A stretch of 48,912 nucleotides of DNA from Nocardia wallacei (GTDB lineage Bacteria > Actinomycetota > Actinomycetes > Mycobacteriales > Mycobacteriaceae). Of this stretch, positions 24,092-32,837 are shown piece after piece (within the stretch, counting starts at the first letter, position 1; each line of letters begins with the position of its first letter). The stretch is from contig NZ_JARWQD010000217.1 in the NCBI RefSeq assembly GCF_029869545.1, forward strand, positions 1-48,912, read 5' to 3'. Under the pieces are notes generated by a model. The model worked only from the letters and a program-made list of their open reading frames with translations, made no database searches and was not told where the DNA came from. The position numbers were made by a program, and so were the translations under genes.

Positions 24092-24118
24092 CCTGACATT
24101 CCGGACGGCTGCGTCGTC
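24092..24118 (+). promoter_or_regulatory. Candidate ECF41 promoter
   Basis: CCTGACA (24092-24098), a 16-bp gap and CGTC (24115-24118) upstream of the FMN reductase gene resemble the ECF41 promoter pattern (TGTCACA-like -35, CGTC -10), with mismatches in the -35. Location and spacing are right, but the -35 match is only partial. Confidence 0.35.
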
Positions 24119-24158
24119 GGAAGGTCGTAGCAGGTTCAGCCAAGCAGGAGTTTCGACA

Positions 24159-24743
24159 ATGACCAAAATCGGCATCATCCTCGGTAGCACCCGGCCCAAC
24201 CGCAGGGGTCCGCAGATCGCCCGGTGGGTGCTGGATTCGGCCTCGCGGCGCGGCGATGCGGAGTTCGATCTGATCGATCTGCGCGACCATCCACTACCGC
24301 ATCTGGACGAGCCGATGCCCCCGATGTTCGGCCCGTCGGAGCATGCGCACACCCGCGCCTGGGCCGAGCGGATCGCCCCGTTCGACGGATTCGTGATCGT
24401 GACCCCGGAATACAACGGCGGCGCCCCCGGCGTGCTGAAGAACGCCCTCGACCACCTGTTCGCGCAGTGGAGTAACAAGGCGGTCGGGTTCGTGTCCTAC
24501 GGCGCGGGCGGCGGCGCCCGCGCGGTGGTGCAGCTGCGCACGGTCTGCAGCACGCTCGGCATGGCCGCGGTGGGCTACCAGGTCGCGATCTCCGTGCTCA
24601 CCGATTTCGAGAACAACACCACCTTCACACCGCGCGACCATCACGCGGCCGCCCTGGGCACAACGCTGGATCAGGTCCTGGCCTGGAGCACGGCGCTGGC
24701 GCCGCTGCGGGCGGGCGCCGACACCACTCTCGTCAATTCCTGA
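24159..24743 (+). CDS. NAD(P)H-dependent FMN reductase
   Basis: 194 residues, ATG 24159 with AGGAG 7 nt upstream. Flavodoxin-like fold: G-I-I-L-G-S-T-R-P-N-R-R-G (FMN phosphate loop, about 5-17), V-T-P-E-Y-N-G-G-A-P-G-V-L-K-N-A-L-D (about 85-102) and V-S-Y-G-A-G-G-G-A-R-A. It reduces FMN or quinones with NAD(P)H and could supply FMNH2 to luciferase-like monooxygenases such as the one at 33854-35206. Divergent from the ECF41 sigma gene and followed 11 bp later by a SnoaL-like gene; the pair is probably the sigma factor's regulon. Confidence 0.92.
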   Translation: MTKIGIILGSTRPNRRGPQIARWVLDSASRRGDAEFDLIDLRDHPLPHLDEPMPPMFGPSEHAHTRAWAERIAPFDGFVIVTPEYNGGAPGVLKNALDHLFAQWSNKAVGFVSYGAGGGARAVVQLRTVCSTLGMAAVGYQVAISVLTDFENNTTFTPRDHHAAALGTTLDQVLAWSTALAPLRAGADTTLVNS

Positions 24744-24754
24744 GGAGCCGGATC

Positions 24755-25192
24755 ATGACCACTGCCACCGATATCGAGCTGCGCCGCCACATCGACAAGC
24801 TCACCGAGGCGTTGCGCGCCAAGGATCTCGACGCGCTGCGGCAGCTCTACGCCGACGACGTCATCTCGTTCGACGTCGAACCGCCGCTACAGCACGTCGG
24901 ACTGGCGGCCAAGCTCGCGAACTGGGCGAAGGTGTTCCAGTTCTTCGAGACCGTGACCTACGACGTCCGCGACCTGAGCTTCACCGCGGAGGGGAGCGTG
25001 GCATTCGGGCACGCCTTCGGACGGCTGCGCGGCACGCTGAAAGACGGTGCGCCCGTGGGCGGTATGTGGGTCCGGGCCACCTTCGGGATGCGCAAGGTCG
25101 ACGGCTCCTGGCTGATCGCGCACGACCAGGTCTCGGTGCCCTTCGACGTCGCCACCGGCACCAGCGTCACCGACCTCGAGCCGGACGGCTAG
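24755..25192 (+). CDS. SnoaL-like (NTF2-fold) protein
   Basis: 145 residues from ATG 24755 with GAGGAG upstream. NTF2-like fold: L-T-E-A-L-R-A-K-D-L-D-A-L-R-Q-L-Y-A-D-D-V-I-S-F-D-V, W-V-R-A-T-F-G-M-R-K-V-D-G-S-W-L-I-A-H-D-Q-V-S-V-P-F. This pattern is common in ketosteroid-isomerase-like proteins found in oxidative-stress and ECF-sigma contexts. The gene follows the FMN reductase by 11 bp and is surely cotranscribed. The fold matches the C-terminal domain of the divergent sigma factor, so both might bind a related ligand; that is speculation. Confidence 0.88.
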   Translation: MTTATDIELRRHIDKLTEALRAKDLDALRQLYADDVISFDVEPPLQHVGLAAKLANWAKVFQFFETVTYDVRDLSFTAEGSVAFGHAFGRLRGTLKDGAPVGGMWVRATFGMRKVDGSWLIAHDQVSVPFDVATGTSVTDLEPDG

Positions 25193-25220
25193 CCCACGCC
25201 ACCGCCGATGTGCCGCCCGA

Positions 25221-25946
25221 TCACGCTTCGAGCAGCACGCTCACTCGGCGCAGCACGTCCACCTGGGCGGGGTTGTAGAGGTCGGCGACGGCCTTGCCGA
25301 AGGTCCGCTGGGCGAACGATTCGCCCCGCGGGGCATCGGCGGACATCGTGCGCAGGCCCGGATGCTCCCGGTACAGCGACCGCACGAAGGGAACCAGGCG
25401 CGCGGCCAACTCGGCGCGGGTCCGCTCGTCGGCGTCGGCGGGCAGCTCATCGAAATCCGCACCGGCGGGATCGACGACGGGATTCTTCAAAAGATCGGCG
25501 TAGGCGGCCATTCCGGCCGGGCCGAGGACCCTGCTCATCACGGTGACGAACGAGCGATCCGCCTCCGACATCGGCGTACCGGGCGCGGGCACCAACTCCG
25601 GCGGCAGATCGATCGGGGTCGGCGCGGACCGGCCCAGGATGACACCGAGCTCCATCCTCGCCCGCTGCAGCCGTTCGATCGTCGCCGCCAGCTCGGCGTC
25701 GAGGGCACGCAACGCCTCCTCCGGATGATGGTCCGCATCGCCCATCTCCGCGATCTGGGACAGCGAGAACCCCAGATCCACCAGCCGCTTGATACGCAGC
25801 AACCGGACCAGATGAGCCACACCGTACTGCTTGTAACCATTGGAGCGACGCTCCGGCTCCTCGAGCAACCCGACCTCGTGATAATGCCGCACCGCCCGCA
25901 AACTGGTACCCGCGAGCTCGGCGATCTCACGCGTACTCCAAGCCAT
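25221..25946 (-). CDS. MerR-family transcriptional regulator
   Basis: 241 residues from ATG 25946 (GGAG 5 nt upstream); an in-frame start at 26033 would run through the promoter palindrome. The N-terminal MerR winged helix is canonical: W-S-T-R-E-I-A-E-L-A-G-T-S-L-R-A-V-R-H-Y-H-E-V-G-L-L, then R-R-S-N-G-Y-K-Q-Y-G. A coiled coil (about 75-115) and a C-terminal domain follow (M-S-E-A-D-R-S-F-V-T-V-M). That domain lacks the cysteine pattern of metal sensors, so a small-molecule ligand is more likely. It appears to control its own promoter. Confidence 0.92.
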   Translation of the reverse strand: MAWSTREIAELAGTSLRAVRHYHEVGLLEEPERRSNGYKQYGVAHLVRLLRIKRLVDLGFSLSQIAEMGDADHHPEEALRALDAELAATIERLQRARMELGVILGRSAPTPIDLPPELVPAPGTPMSEADRSFVTVMSRVLGPAGMAAYADLLKNPVVDPAGADFDELPADADERTRAELAARLVPFVRSLYREHPGLRTMSADAPRGESFAQRTFGKAVADLYNPAQVDVLRRVSVLLEA

Positions 25947-25984
25947 AACCACTCCGTTCGGTTGCGGACGCCTCACCTGCCTCC

Positions 25985-26015
25985 ATTCGAAACTATGCCG
26001 CAACGGCATGGTCAA
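25985..26015 (-). promoter_or_regulatory. MerR-type promoter with 19-bp spacer and palindrome
   Basis: Read on the minus strand: TTGACC (26015-26010) as -35, exactly 19 bp, then TCGAAT (25990-25985) as -10. The spacer contains the perfect inverted repeat ATGCCG-TTG-CGGCAT (25995-26009). The over-long spacer with a central palindrome is the hallmark of MerR-activated promoters; it points at the MerR gene itself, starting 39 bp downstream. Confidence 0.8.
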
Positions 26016-26143
26016 CCGCGACGATGCCCGCACCGGCGGTGTGATCGAGGTGTAAGCGCCGGGTAAGCGCGATCCCCCACGATGGAGCCAGGCAAGGTTC
26101 CGGCGCCGGATACTCGGCGCGGCGAATCATGAGGAGGGGAATC

Positions 26144-27898
26144 TTGGGCGAGACAACGTGGGGGAAGATCGCGGAGTTGGCATCGAACGGCCGCATAAAG
26201 ATCGACGACAAGGTCGCGCTCGACTGCGCCAAGAAGTGCGCCGACATGGCGGGAATCATATTGGGGGTGCAGCAGCGCGTTTTCGACATCGATCAGCTGA
26301 AGGCGTTCTCACCGTTGAACTCGGGCGCCGAACTGGCAGACCGGATGTCGAAGCGAGGAAGCCTGCTTCGTGATCGAATGGACAGTCATTACGAGATTCT
26401 GTCCGAAATGATGATGGCATTCGTCGAGGCAGGCAAAACCTATGCCGAAGCCGACGGTGGTGCGGCAGGAGGATTCGACAACCTGACCGCGCCCCAGAAG
26501 GCGACCGACGTCTTCAAGGAGTGGGGATACTCCGACGCGCACAGCCGACCCCCGGAGCCTGTGGCGAACGGGTCGATCTCCAAAGCCGGTGCCGCGATCC
26601 AGGATGTGGCCTCCGCCGCATCCGGGGCCTCGAAGGTCGGGGACGAATACGACGTCTTCGGGAAATCGAGCGACGTCAGCGAGACCGAAGCGCTCGGTTC
26701 CGCGTACAGCAAAGCCAGTCCGGGGCAATCGTTTCCACCGGGAGACAGCAATATCGGCTATCTCGAGCGGCGCGTGAACAAAATCGAGTCCGGATCCCAC
26801 TTGGGTATGGCGGAACTCCAGAACATGCGCCAAGAAATGAACCCCTCGGCCGTGCAGTACGCCGCCGAGGTATGGGGATTTCTCGGCTCCCACCTGGCCA
26901 CGGCATTCGGTGAATTCGGTGAACAGCTCACCGACTGCATCGACAAGGAACCGCGGTGGGAGGGCAGCGCGGCGAACAAGGCGGTGAGCGCCACCGAGGC
27001 GTACGTCGCAGACGCCGGGCGGCTGACGGATCAGATGCAGGCGATGGCCGCGAACCTGTCCTACACGGCGTGGTGGCTGGATGTCACATGGACGAAGATG
27101 CCTGACCCCTCGCAGTGCTACGCGGACGAGGACGAGGTCCTCTACGACGCCCGCAACGCGGTCGACGTAATCTACGGTCCCGGCATCGCGAGTTCCGACG
27201 GCGCCATCCCGGAGCTGAAGAAACCGACGACTCCGATCGCCGGGTCCATCGACCTCGAGGGCAACGACAAGAAGAACGACGGCGAAAACGGCGGCGGCCC
27301 GGGAATTCCCGGGGGCTACCCGGGAGGCACCGGCCCCGGGTACACACCGATGACACCAGCCGGGTCCCACGGCCCCCGCCCGCCCGACGGCGGTACCACA
27401 AAACCCGAATCCGCTGGAAGCGCCGGAGATCCGCTCGGGCAGCTCGCGGGCCTGGCCCAGAACGCTGCCCGTGGCGCGGGGGACGCCGCCGATCCCGCGA
27501 CGGCACGGGAACCCGCAGGCGCCGCTCCTGCTCGTGCCGGGGCCGCGGGCGGGCCGAGGATGACCCCGGCCTCCGCCCTGTCGGGTCGTAGCGGGAAGGG
27601 AGCCGGTGGAGCACCGAACGGGAGCGGCGCACCGCAGGCTCTGGCCGCCGACCGCATGTCGAAACTCTTTCCGCGAGCGGGCATTCCGGGATCCGCCGCT
27701 ACGCCGGTCGCCACCCCGGGCGGGGCGCCGCCCGCGCCGATGGGCGGCGGGGCGATGCCGCCCGGCGCGGGCGCGGGGGCGGGCCAGCGGCCGGGCGACC
27801 ACAAACGCCCGGACTACCTCGACGCCAAATCCCATCTGCTGGAAGCATTCGGCGAGGCGCCCCATTCGGTGCGCCCGGTCCTCGAGGAACAGCAGTGA
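26144..27898 (+). CDS. Large PPE/WXG100-like type VII secretion substrate
   Basis: 584 residues from a TTG at 26144. The in-frame ATG at 26129 is rejected because its second to fourth codons are the Shine-Dalgarno itself (AGGAGGGG, 26131-26138). The N-terminal helical hairpin (about 20-98) ends in Y-A-E-A-D (100-104), matching the Y-x-x-x-D/E export signal. A second helical unit (about 205-325) contains W-E-G (272-274), a WXG turn. After about 345 the chain is low-complexity, rich in G, P and A, and ends with a short conserved-looking tail (D-Y-L-D-A-K-S-H-L-L-E-A-F-G-E-A-P). It overlaps the EspG gene by 4 bp (GTGA). Likely an ESX-exported protein with EspG as its chaperone; effector function unknown. 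Confidence 0.78.
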   Translation: MGETTWGKIAELASNGRIKIDDKVALDCAKKCADMAGIILGVQQRVFDIDQLKAFSPLNSGAELADRMSKRGSLLRDRMDSHYEILSEMMMAFVEAGKTYAEADGGAAGGFDNLTAPQKATDVFKEWGYSDAHSRPPEPVANGSISKAGAAIQDVASAASGASKVGDEYDVFGKSSDVSETEALGSAYSKASPGQSFPPGDSNIGYLERRVNKIESGSHLGMAELQNMRQEMNPSAVQYAAEVWGFLGSHLATAFGEFGEQLTDCIDKEPRWEGSAANKAVSATEAYVADAGRLTDQMQAMAANLSYTAWWLDVTWTKMPDPSQCYADEDEVLYDARNAVDVIYGPGIASSDGAIPELKKPTTPIAGSIDLEGNDKKNDGENGGGPGIPGGYPGGTGPGYTPMTPAGSHGPRPPDGGTTKPESAGSAGDPLGQLAGLAQNAARGAGDAADPATAREPAGAAPARAGAAGGPRMTPASALSGRSGKGAGGAPNGSGAPQALAADRMSKLFPRAGIPGSAATPVATPGGAPPAPMGGGAMPPGAGAGAGQRPGDHKRPDYLDAKSHLLEAFGEAPHSVRPVLEEQQ

Positions 27899-28683
27899 AG
27901 CGGACCTGGAATTTCTCCGATATCGAATTCGTGGTCCTCTGGGAGGAGATGCGCGACCGCGTGCTGCCACGGCCCTTCGTCTTCACCAGCCGCATCCCGT
28001 ACCGCGACGACTATCTGCGGGAGAAGCTGAGGGTTCGCGAGCGACTGCATCACGAACTGGGCCGTAGCTGTGACGACCTCCTCGAATCCGTTGCCCGCCC
28101 GGACATCCGGATCATCGTCAACGGCCGCGGCGGTCGGGATCCACGCGATCCGGAGGAGCGGATCCGGGTGCTCGGGGTCCGCCGGGGCGGCGCCGCGTAT
28201 GTGATGCGGCAGTTGCCGGGCGAAACAGTGTGGCACAGCGGCGGTTTCACCGCCGTCGAGCACGATGCCCTGTCCCTGGCCGACGCGGTCGTGGCCGCCC
28301 TGCCGAAGGCCGACGCGGGCGAACACGGCGAGATCGTGCTCGCCTCTCAGGTCGCGGCGCGCGATGATATGGATTACTCGTTCGGCCGGTCGTTCGTCGA
28401 GGACAGGTCCGACGAGTGGGTCCGGCCCCGCTCACACACCTTCCTCGGCGCGGCCACGCAGCGCATCGGGGAGATCGAAATATCCCAGGGCCGTTCGAAA
28501 TTCGGCCCCCGCGGCGTCACCCGGCGCACGTTCGGCTGGCGGGATCTGGAGGACGACGGGCGCTACCTGATCACGGCGGACACCCCGCCCATCGCGAAAC
28601 CGGCCGACGCGTCGCAGGCGACCGGCATGATCAACGGAGCGATCGCCGACATCGTCCGGGCGATCAGGGAGGAACGCGGCTGA
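27895..28683 (+). CDS. espG: ESX secretion-associated chaperone, EspG family
   Basis: 262 residues from GTG 27895, translationally coupled to the preceding substrate gene. EspG-like features: the N-terminal W-N-F-S-D-I-E-F-V-V-L-W-E, the P-F-V-F-T-S-R block, V-R-R-G-G-A-A-Y-V-M-R-Q-L-P-G, and a C-terminal D-L-E-D-D-G-R-Y-L-I-T segment. EspG binds the tip of PE-PPE pairs in the cytosol and keeps them soluble for export. Here no PE, esx pair, EccC or EccD gene is adjacent, so the secretion machine must be elsewhere. Confidence 0.85.
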   Translation: MKRTWNFSDIEFVVLWEEMRDRVLPRPFVFTSRIPYRDDYLREKLRVRERLHHELGRSCDDLLESVARPDIRIIVNGRGGRDPRDPEERIRVLGVRRGGAAYVMRQLPGETVWHSGGFTAVEHDALSLADAVVAALPKADAGEHGEIVLASQVAARDDMDYSFGRSFVEDRSDEWVRPRSHTFLGAATQRIGEIEISQGRSKFGPRGVTRRTFGWRDLEDDGRYLITADTPPIAKPADASQATGMINGAIADIVRAIREERG

Positions 28684-28788
28684 AGCCCCGGAAACAGGGG
28701 CGCTGACAAACCCCGATTCCCACTGCTATAGCTAGGACATCCAACTCTGTCCGGCTGCCACCCGGGCAGGCCGGGGAGGTAATGTCCG

Positions 28789-31782
28789 ATGCGATTCGCG
28801 GTGCTCGGTCCGATCGAGGTTCATCGTGACGGCGAGGTGGTGGAGGTATCGGGGGCGCTGCGGCAGGGCCTGCTGGCGATGCTGCTGTCCCGGGCCAACC
28901 GGTCCGTTCCTACCGACCGGCTGCTCACCACCCTCTGGGGTGCCGACGGAGCCGACGACGGCGGCCCGCGACGGCTGCAGGTGCTGGTGCATCGGCTGCG
29001 TTCGGTCCTGGACGATCCCGATCGGTTGTCCTTCGGCCCGGGCGGATATCGGCTCCGCGTCCACCCCGGGGAGCTCGATGCCGAGAGATTCTGCGACGAC
29101 CTCGATCGGGCCCGTGAGCTGGCCCCGCACGACCCGGCCGCGAGCGCGGAACTGATCCGGCGGACGCTGCGACTGTGGCGCGGCACCCCGTACCACGATG
29201 TCGACCTGCCCGATATCGCGGCCGAGAGCCGCAGGCTGTCCGAGCGTCGGCTGGTCGCGCTGGAAGCGCTGTACGACACCGAACTTCGGCGCGGACGGCA
29301 CGGCGAGGTCATCGCCGAGCTGGCCGACCTCGCCGAGCGGCATCCCCTGCGCGAACGGGTGCACTGGCTGCTGATGGCCGCGCTCCACGGCGCCGGACGC
29401 CAGGCCGAGGCCCTGGCCGCATTCCGCAGCGCCCGCACCACGCTCGCGAACGAACTCGGTCTCGACCCCGGGCCGGAGTTGCGGGCACTGGAGAGCGCGA
29501 TTCTCGCGGGTGAGCCGATACCGTCGGGCACGGCCGCCGCACCCCGCGTCGCGCCGTCTCAACTTCCGTGCCCCGGAACGCATTTCGTCGGCCGCGAGGA
29601 GGAATTCGCCTGCCTGGACCGGCTTCGCGCCGAAGGTTCCCAGTCGGCACCGGCCGTCGTGCTCACCGGGATGGCGGGTGTAGGTAAGACGGCACTGGTG
29701 GTGCGGTGGGCGCACCGGGCCGCGGCGCAGTTCCCGGACGGTCAGCTGTTCATCGATCTGCGCGGCTACGGTCCGGACGACCCCGTGACGGCGGAATACG
29801 CGCTGGTGGTCTTCCTTCGATCGCTCGGCGTCGACGGCTCGGTCGTTCCGCCGGATCCGGCGGAACGCGCCGCGCTGTTTCGCACCGTGGTCGCGCACCG
29901 GCGTCTGCTGATCATCCTCGACAATGCCTCGAGCGTCGACCAGGTGCGCCCGCTGCTGCCCGGCGCGGCCGACTGCTTCGTGCTGGTCACCAGCCGGGAT
30001 ACGTTGCCGGGCTTGTCTTCTCGCGAGGGCGCGATCCGGCTCGAGCTGCCGTCGCTGACCGCGGCCGAATCCCGGCGGCTGCTCGGCCGGGTACTCGGCG
30101 CCGATCGCCACGACGAGCCGGAGGCCACCGCGGAGCTGATCGCACGCTGCGCCGGATTGCCGCTGGCCCTGCGTATCGCCGCCGAGCGGGTCCGGGCACA
30201 GCCTGGTCACCGGATCGGCGATCTCCTCGACGATCTCACCACCCAGGGCACAATGCTCGACCACCTCGACACCGACCAGGATCCGCGGGCATCCCTCCGG
30301 GCGGTCTTCGGCGCGTCGTATCGTCGTCTCGAACCGGCGGTCGCCCGGACGTTCCGGATGCTCGGGCTGCATCCGGGGCGCGACTTCGACCTGTACGGGG
30401 CGGCGGCCCTGGCGGGTATCGCCGATATCCGTACCACGCAGCAACATCTGCGAATCCTGGTGCGCGCCAGCATTCTCGACGAGAAGATCGGCAGGCGCTA
30501 TCGCTTCCACGACCTGCTGTGGGCATACGCGACCGAACTCTGCGAGGCCGAGGAGACCCCGCGGGACCGAGCCGCCGCGCTCACTCGCCTGTTCGACTAC
30601 TACGTGCGCATGGCATCCGCGGCGGCCGAGCTGATCGATCCGTTCGACTCCGGCCCGGGCACCGACCCGGCCCCGCTCGGCACGCCGATGCCCGCGCTGT
30701 CCGGCTACACCGGCGCCCTCGACTGGCTCCGGACCGAGCACGCCAACCTGATCCGCGCAGCGGTGGTCGCGGCCGAGCAGCACCTGGGCACCTACGCCAC
30801 CGAGCTGTCCACCTCGCTGTGCGGCTACCTCGATATCGGCTGGTACCTCGACTGCGCGTGGGCGGTCCACACCAGGGCCGTCGCGAGCGCCGCGCACCGC
30901 GGGGACCCGTGCGCGCGGGCGACCGCACTGCGTCAGCTCGGTCTGGTGAAAACCAGACTGGGCCTGCCGATCGCCGACGCGGTCGGCGATCTCGAGGCGG
31001 CGCTGGATCTGCATGCCGATACCGACGACCCACTGGTCCGGGCCGCCGACCTGGCGACGCTCGGGATGCTGCGCGGCCTGGAGGGGCGGCTCGATCAGGC
31101 GATCGAGGACCTGCGACAGGCAGTCGACCATTATCGTCGCTGCGGCCGGGCCACGCTCGCCTATCGGCCGCTGATCCATCTCGGCTTCCTGCTCCGGCAG
31201 CGCGGGCGGCTGGAATCGGCGGCCGAATGCCTGTGCGCGGCATTGTCCATCGCCGAGGACCGCGACCTGGCGTCCGGGCGGGCGCACGCGCTGTGCGGTC
31301 TGTCCGGAATCTACCGGGACGCACGCCGATTCGATGACGCCATCGAGCACGGCCACCGCGCGGTCGCCGAGGCCCGGGCGATCGGGCTGACGTTCCTGGA
31401 GGGCTTCGCCACCAATCGCCTCGGCACCGTCTACCGCGAATTCGGCGACTACGAACAGGCTCTGCGCCAGCACAAGGAAGCGGCCGCCCACTTCCGGGCC
31501 ACCTACAACCGCAACCTGGAGGCGATGGCGCTCAACAGCGCTGGCGCCGTGCATGTCGCGGCGCGATCGTATCGCGAGGCGATCGGTTCACACACCGAGG
31601 CATTGGCCGTCGCGCTGCCCGACTCGTATCAGCAAGCCGCCGCGTACGAGGGCCTGGCCGCCGCCTTCCAGGGGGTCGGCGACCACGAATCGGCCGCGCG
31701 TCATCGGCAGCGGGCCCTCGATGTGGAGCAGGCCGTGCGCGATTCGGGGACCACGATGCTGCGAACGCAACTCGAACCGTAA
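28789..31782 (+). CDS. AfsR/SARP-like regulator with BTAD, NB-ARC and TPR domains
   Basis: 997 residues. An OmpR-like winged helix (about 1-92) and bacterial transcriptional activator domain (about 95-240; F-C-D-D-L-D-R-A-R-E-L, Y-H-D-V-D-L-P-D) lead to an NB-ARC ATPase (about 265-560). Its P-loop is G-M-A-G-V-G-K-T-A-L-V near 294, with L-L-I-I-L-D-N-A-S (Walker B) and G-L-P-L-A-L-R. The C-terminal half (about 620-990) is TPR repeats. AfsR-type proteins activate secondary-metabolite or developmental genes upon ATP and ligand signals. Its start is 105 bp after the EspG gene, so it may have its own promoter. No biosynthetic cluster is adjacent. Confidence 0.92.
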   Translation: MRFAVLGPIEVHRDGEVVEVSGALRQGLLAMLLSRANRSVPTDRLLTTLWGADGADDGGPRRLQVLVHRLRSVLDDPDRLSFGPGGYRLRVHPGELDAERFCDDLDRARELAPHDPAASAELIRRTLRLWRGTPYHDVDLPDIAAESRRLSERRLVALEALYDTELRRGRHGEVIAELADLAERHPLRERVHWLLMAALHGAGRQAEALAAFRSARTTLANELGLDPGPELRALESAILAGEPIPSGTAAAPRVAPSQLPCPGTHFVGREEEFACLDRLRAEGSQSAPAVVLTGMAGVGKTALVVRWAHRAAAQFPDGQLFIDLRGYGPDDPVTAEYALVVFLRSLGVDGSVVPPDPAERAALFRTVVAHRRLLIILDNASSVDQVRPLLPGAADCFVLVTSRDTLPGLSSREGAIRLELPSLTAAESRRLLGRVLGADRHDEPEATAELIARCAGLPLALRIAAERVRAQPGHRIGDLLDDLTTQGTMLDHLDTDQDPRASLRAVFGASYRRLEPAVARTFRMLGLHPGRDFDLYGAAALAGIADIRTTQQHLRILVRASILDEKIGRRYRFHDLLWAYATELCEAEETPRDRAAALTRLFDYYVRMASAAAELIDPFDSGPGTDPAPLGTPMPALSGYTGALDWLRTEHANLIRAAVVAAEQHLGTYATELSTSLCGYLDIGWYLDCAWAVHTRAVASAAHRGDPCARATALRQLGLVKTRLGLPIADAVGDLEAALDLHADTDDPLVRAADLATLGMLRGLEGRLDQAIEDLRQAVDHYRRCGRATLAYRPLIHLGFLLRQRGRLESAAECLCAALSIAEDRDLASGRAHALCGLSGIYRDARRFDDAIEHGHRAVAEARAIGLTFLEGFATNRLGTVYREFGDYEQALRQHKEAAAHFRATYNRNLEAMALNSAGAVHVAARSYREAIGSHTEALAVALPDSYQQAAAYEGLAAAFQGVGDHESAARHRQRALDVEQAVRDSGTTMLRTQLEP

Positions 31783-31860
31783 TCGCGCCCACGGATTCTC
31801 TGCCGCGCGCAGTCCGGTCGCTGCGGAATAGCTTCCACCGGAACGGCGTTGCGCAAAGTC

Positions 31861-32796
31861 ATGACGTTTCCCGCACCGATCGGAATCGCGATCGCCCCGC
31901 ACGCCGGCGCCGTCAATGCCGTTCAGGATGTCATCGCCCAGGCCCGCACCGCACAGCAGGCCGGAATCGGCCGGGTCTGGTTCGGTCAGCGCTTCGACTA
32001 CGACTCCCTCTCGCTGGCGGCCGTCGTGGGCTCGGCGGTCCCGGGGCTGGCCGTCGGGACCTCGGTGGTGCCGATCAACCCGCGCCACCCGCTCGTGGTG
32101 GCCAGCCAGGCCCAGACCGCCCATGCCGCCGCCGACCGTCGGTTCACCCTCGGGCTCGGCCTGGGTGCGCCGACCCTCGAACAGCCCGCGTTCGGGGTCG
32201 GCAGCGACCGTCCGGTCCGGCGGCTGCGGGAGTACCTCACCGTGCTGCGGTCCGTATTCACCACCGGCACAGTCGATTTCACCGGAGACACGCTCACGGC
32301 GGTGACCCCGATGCCCGCCGCGGTGGCCGGGGGTGACAATCCCGATATCGTGGTGGCCGCCATGGGGCCGCAGGCGCTGGCGGCGGCGGGTGAACTCGCC
32401 GACGGCATCGTCCCGTTCCTCGCCGGTCCGCGCACCCTCGGCGACTACATCGTGCCGCGGCTCACCGCCGCGGCCGACGCGGCGGGTCGCCCGCGCCCGC
32501 GCGTGATCGCGGGCGTCGCGGCGGTGGTGACCACCGAGCCGGAACGGGTCCGCGCGCAGGCGGCCGAGCAGATGGCCTTCTACGACACCATCCCGTCCTA
32601 CCGCGCGGTACTGGACCGCGAGGGCGTCGCGTCCGCCGCGGACCTCGCGGTCATCGGCACCGAGGCGGAGGTCGAGGACCGGCTACGGGAATATGTCGAC
32701 GCCGGAGCCACCGAATTGCTGGTCACCCAAACGGATTTGGGCGGAACCGAGGCCCAGCTCGACACCTGGCGATTCCTCGGCGCGGCCACCGCGTGA
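31861..32796 (+). CDS. F420-dependent luciferase-like oxidoreductase
   Basis: 311 residues from ATG 31861; a TTG at 31849 is in frame and neither has a strong Shine-Dalgarno. The sequence shows the LLM barrel (G-R-V-W-F-G-Q-R-F-D-Y-D-S-L, A-V-G-T-S-V-V-P-I-N-P-R-H-P, F-T-L-G-L-G-L-G-A-P, V-A-A-M-G-P-Q-A-L-A). The pattern resembles the actinobacterial F420-dependent subgroup, which carries out hydride transfers without oxygen. Substrate unknown. Same strand as the AfsR-like gene, 78 bp downstream of it. Confidence 0.85.
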   Translation: MTFPAPIGIAIAPHAGAVNAVQDVIAQARTAQQAGIGRVWFGQRFDYDSLSLAAVVGSAVPGLAVGTSVVPINPRHPLVVASQAQTAHAAADRRFTLGLGLGAPTLEQPAFGVGSDRPVRRLREYLTVLRSVFTTGTVDFTGDTLTAVTPMPAAVAGGDNPDIVVAAMGPQALAAAGELADGIVPFLAGPRTLGDYIVPRLTAAADAAGRPRPRVIAGVAAVVTTEPERVRAQAAEQMAFYDTIPSYRAVLDREGVASAADLAVIGTEAEVEDRLREYVDAGATELLVTQTDLGGTEAQLDTWRFLGAATA

Positions 32797-32837
32797 GCGA
32801 TCGGCACCGACGACGACGCGGGTGAGCGCGCGGGCGC

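Noticed and set aside
26052..26069. Direct repeat TAAGCGC upstream of the ESX pair
   Set aside because: Two 7-bp copies 4 bp apart are too short to claim an operator without comparison to other genomes.
28684..28704. GCCCC/GGGGC hairpin after the EspG gene as a terminator
   Set aside because: The stem is only 5 bp and no T-tract follows.
28732..31554. Long minus-strand open frame opposite the AfsR-like gene
   Set aside because: It is the antisense shadow of the regulator; composition is rich in R, G, Q and P, with no domain.
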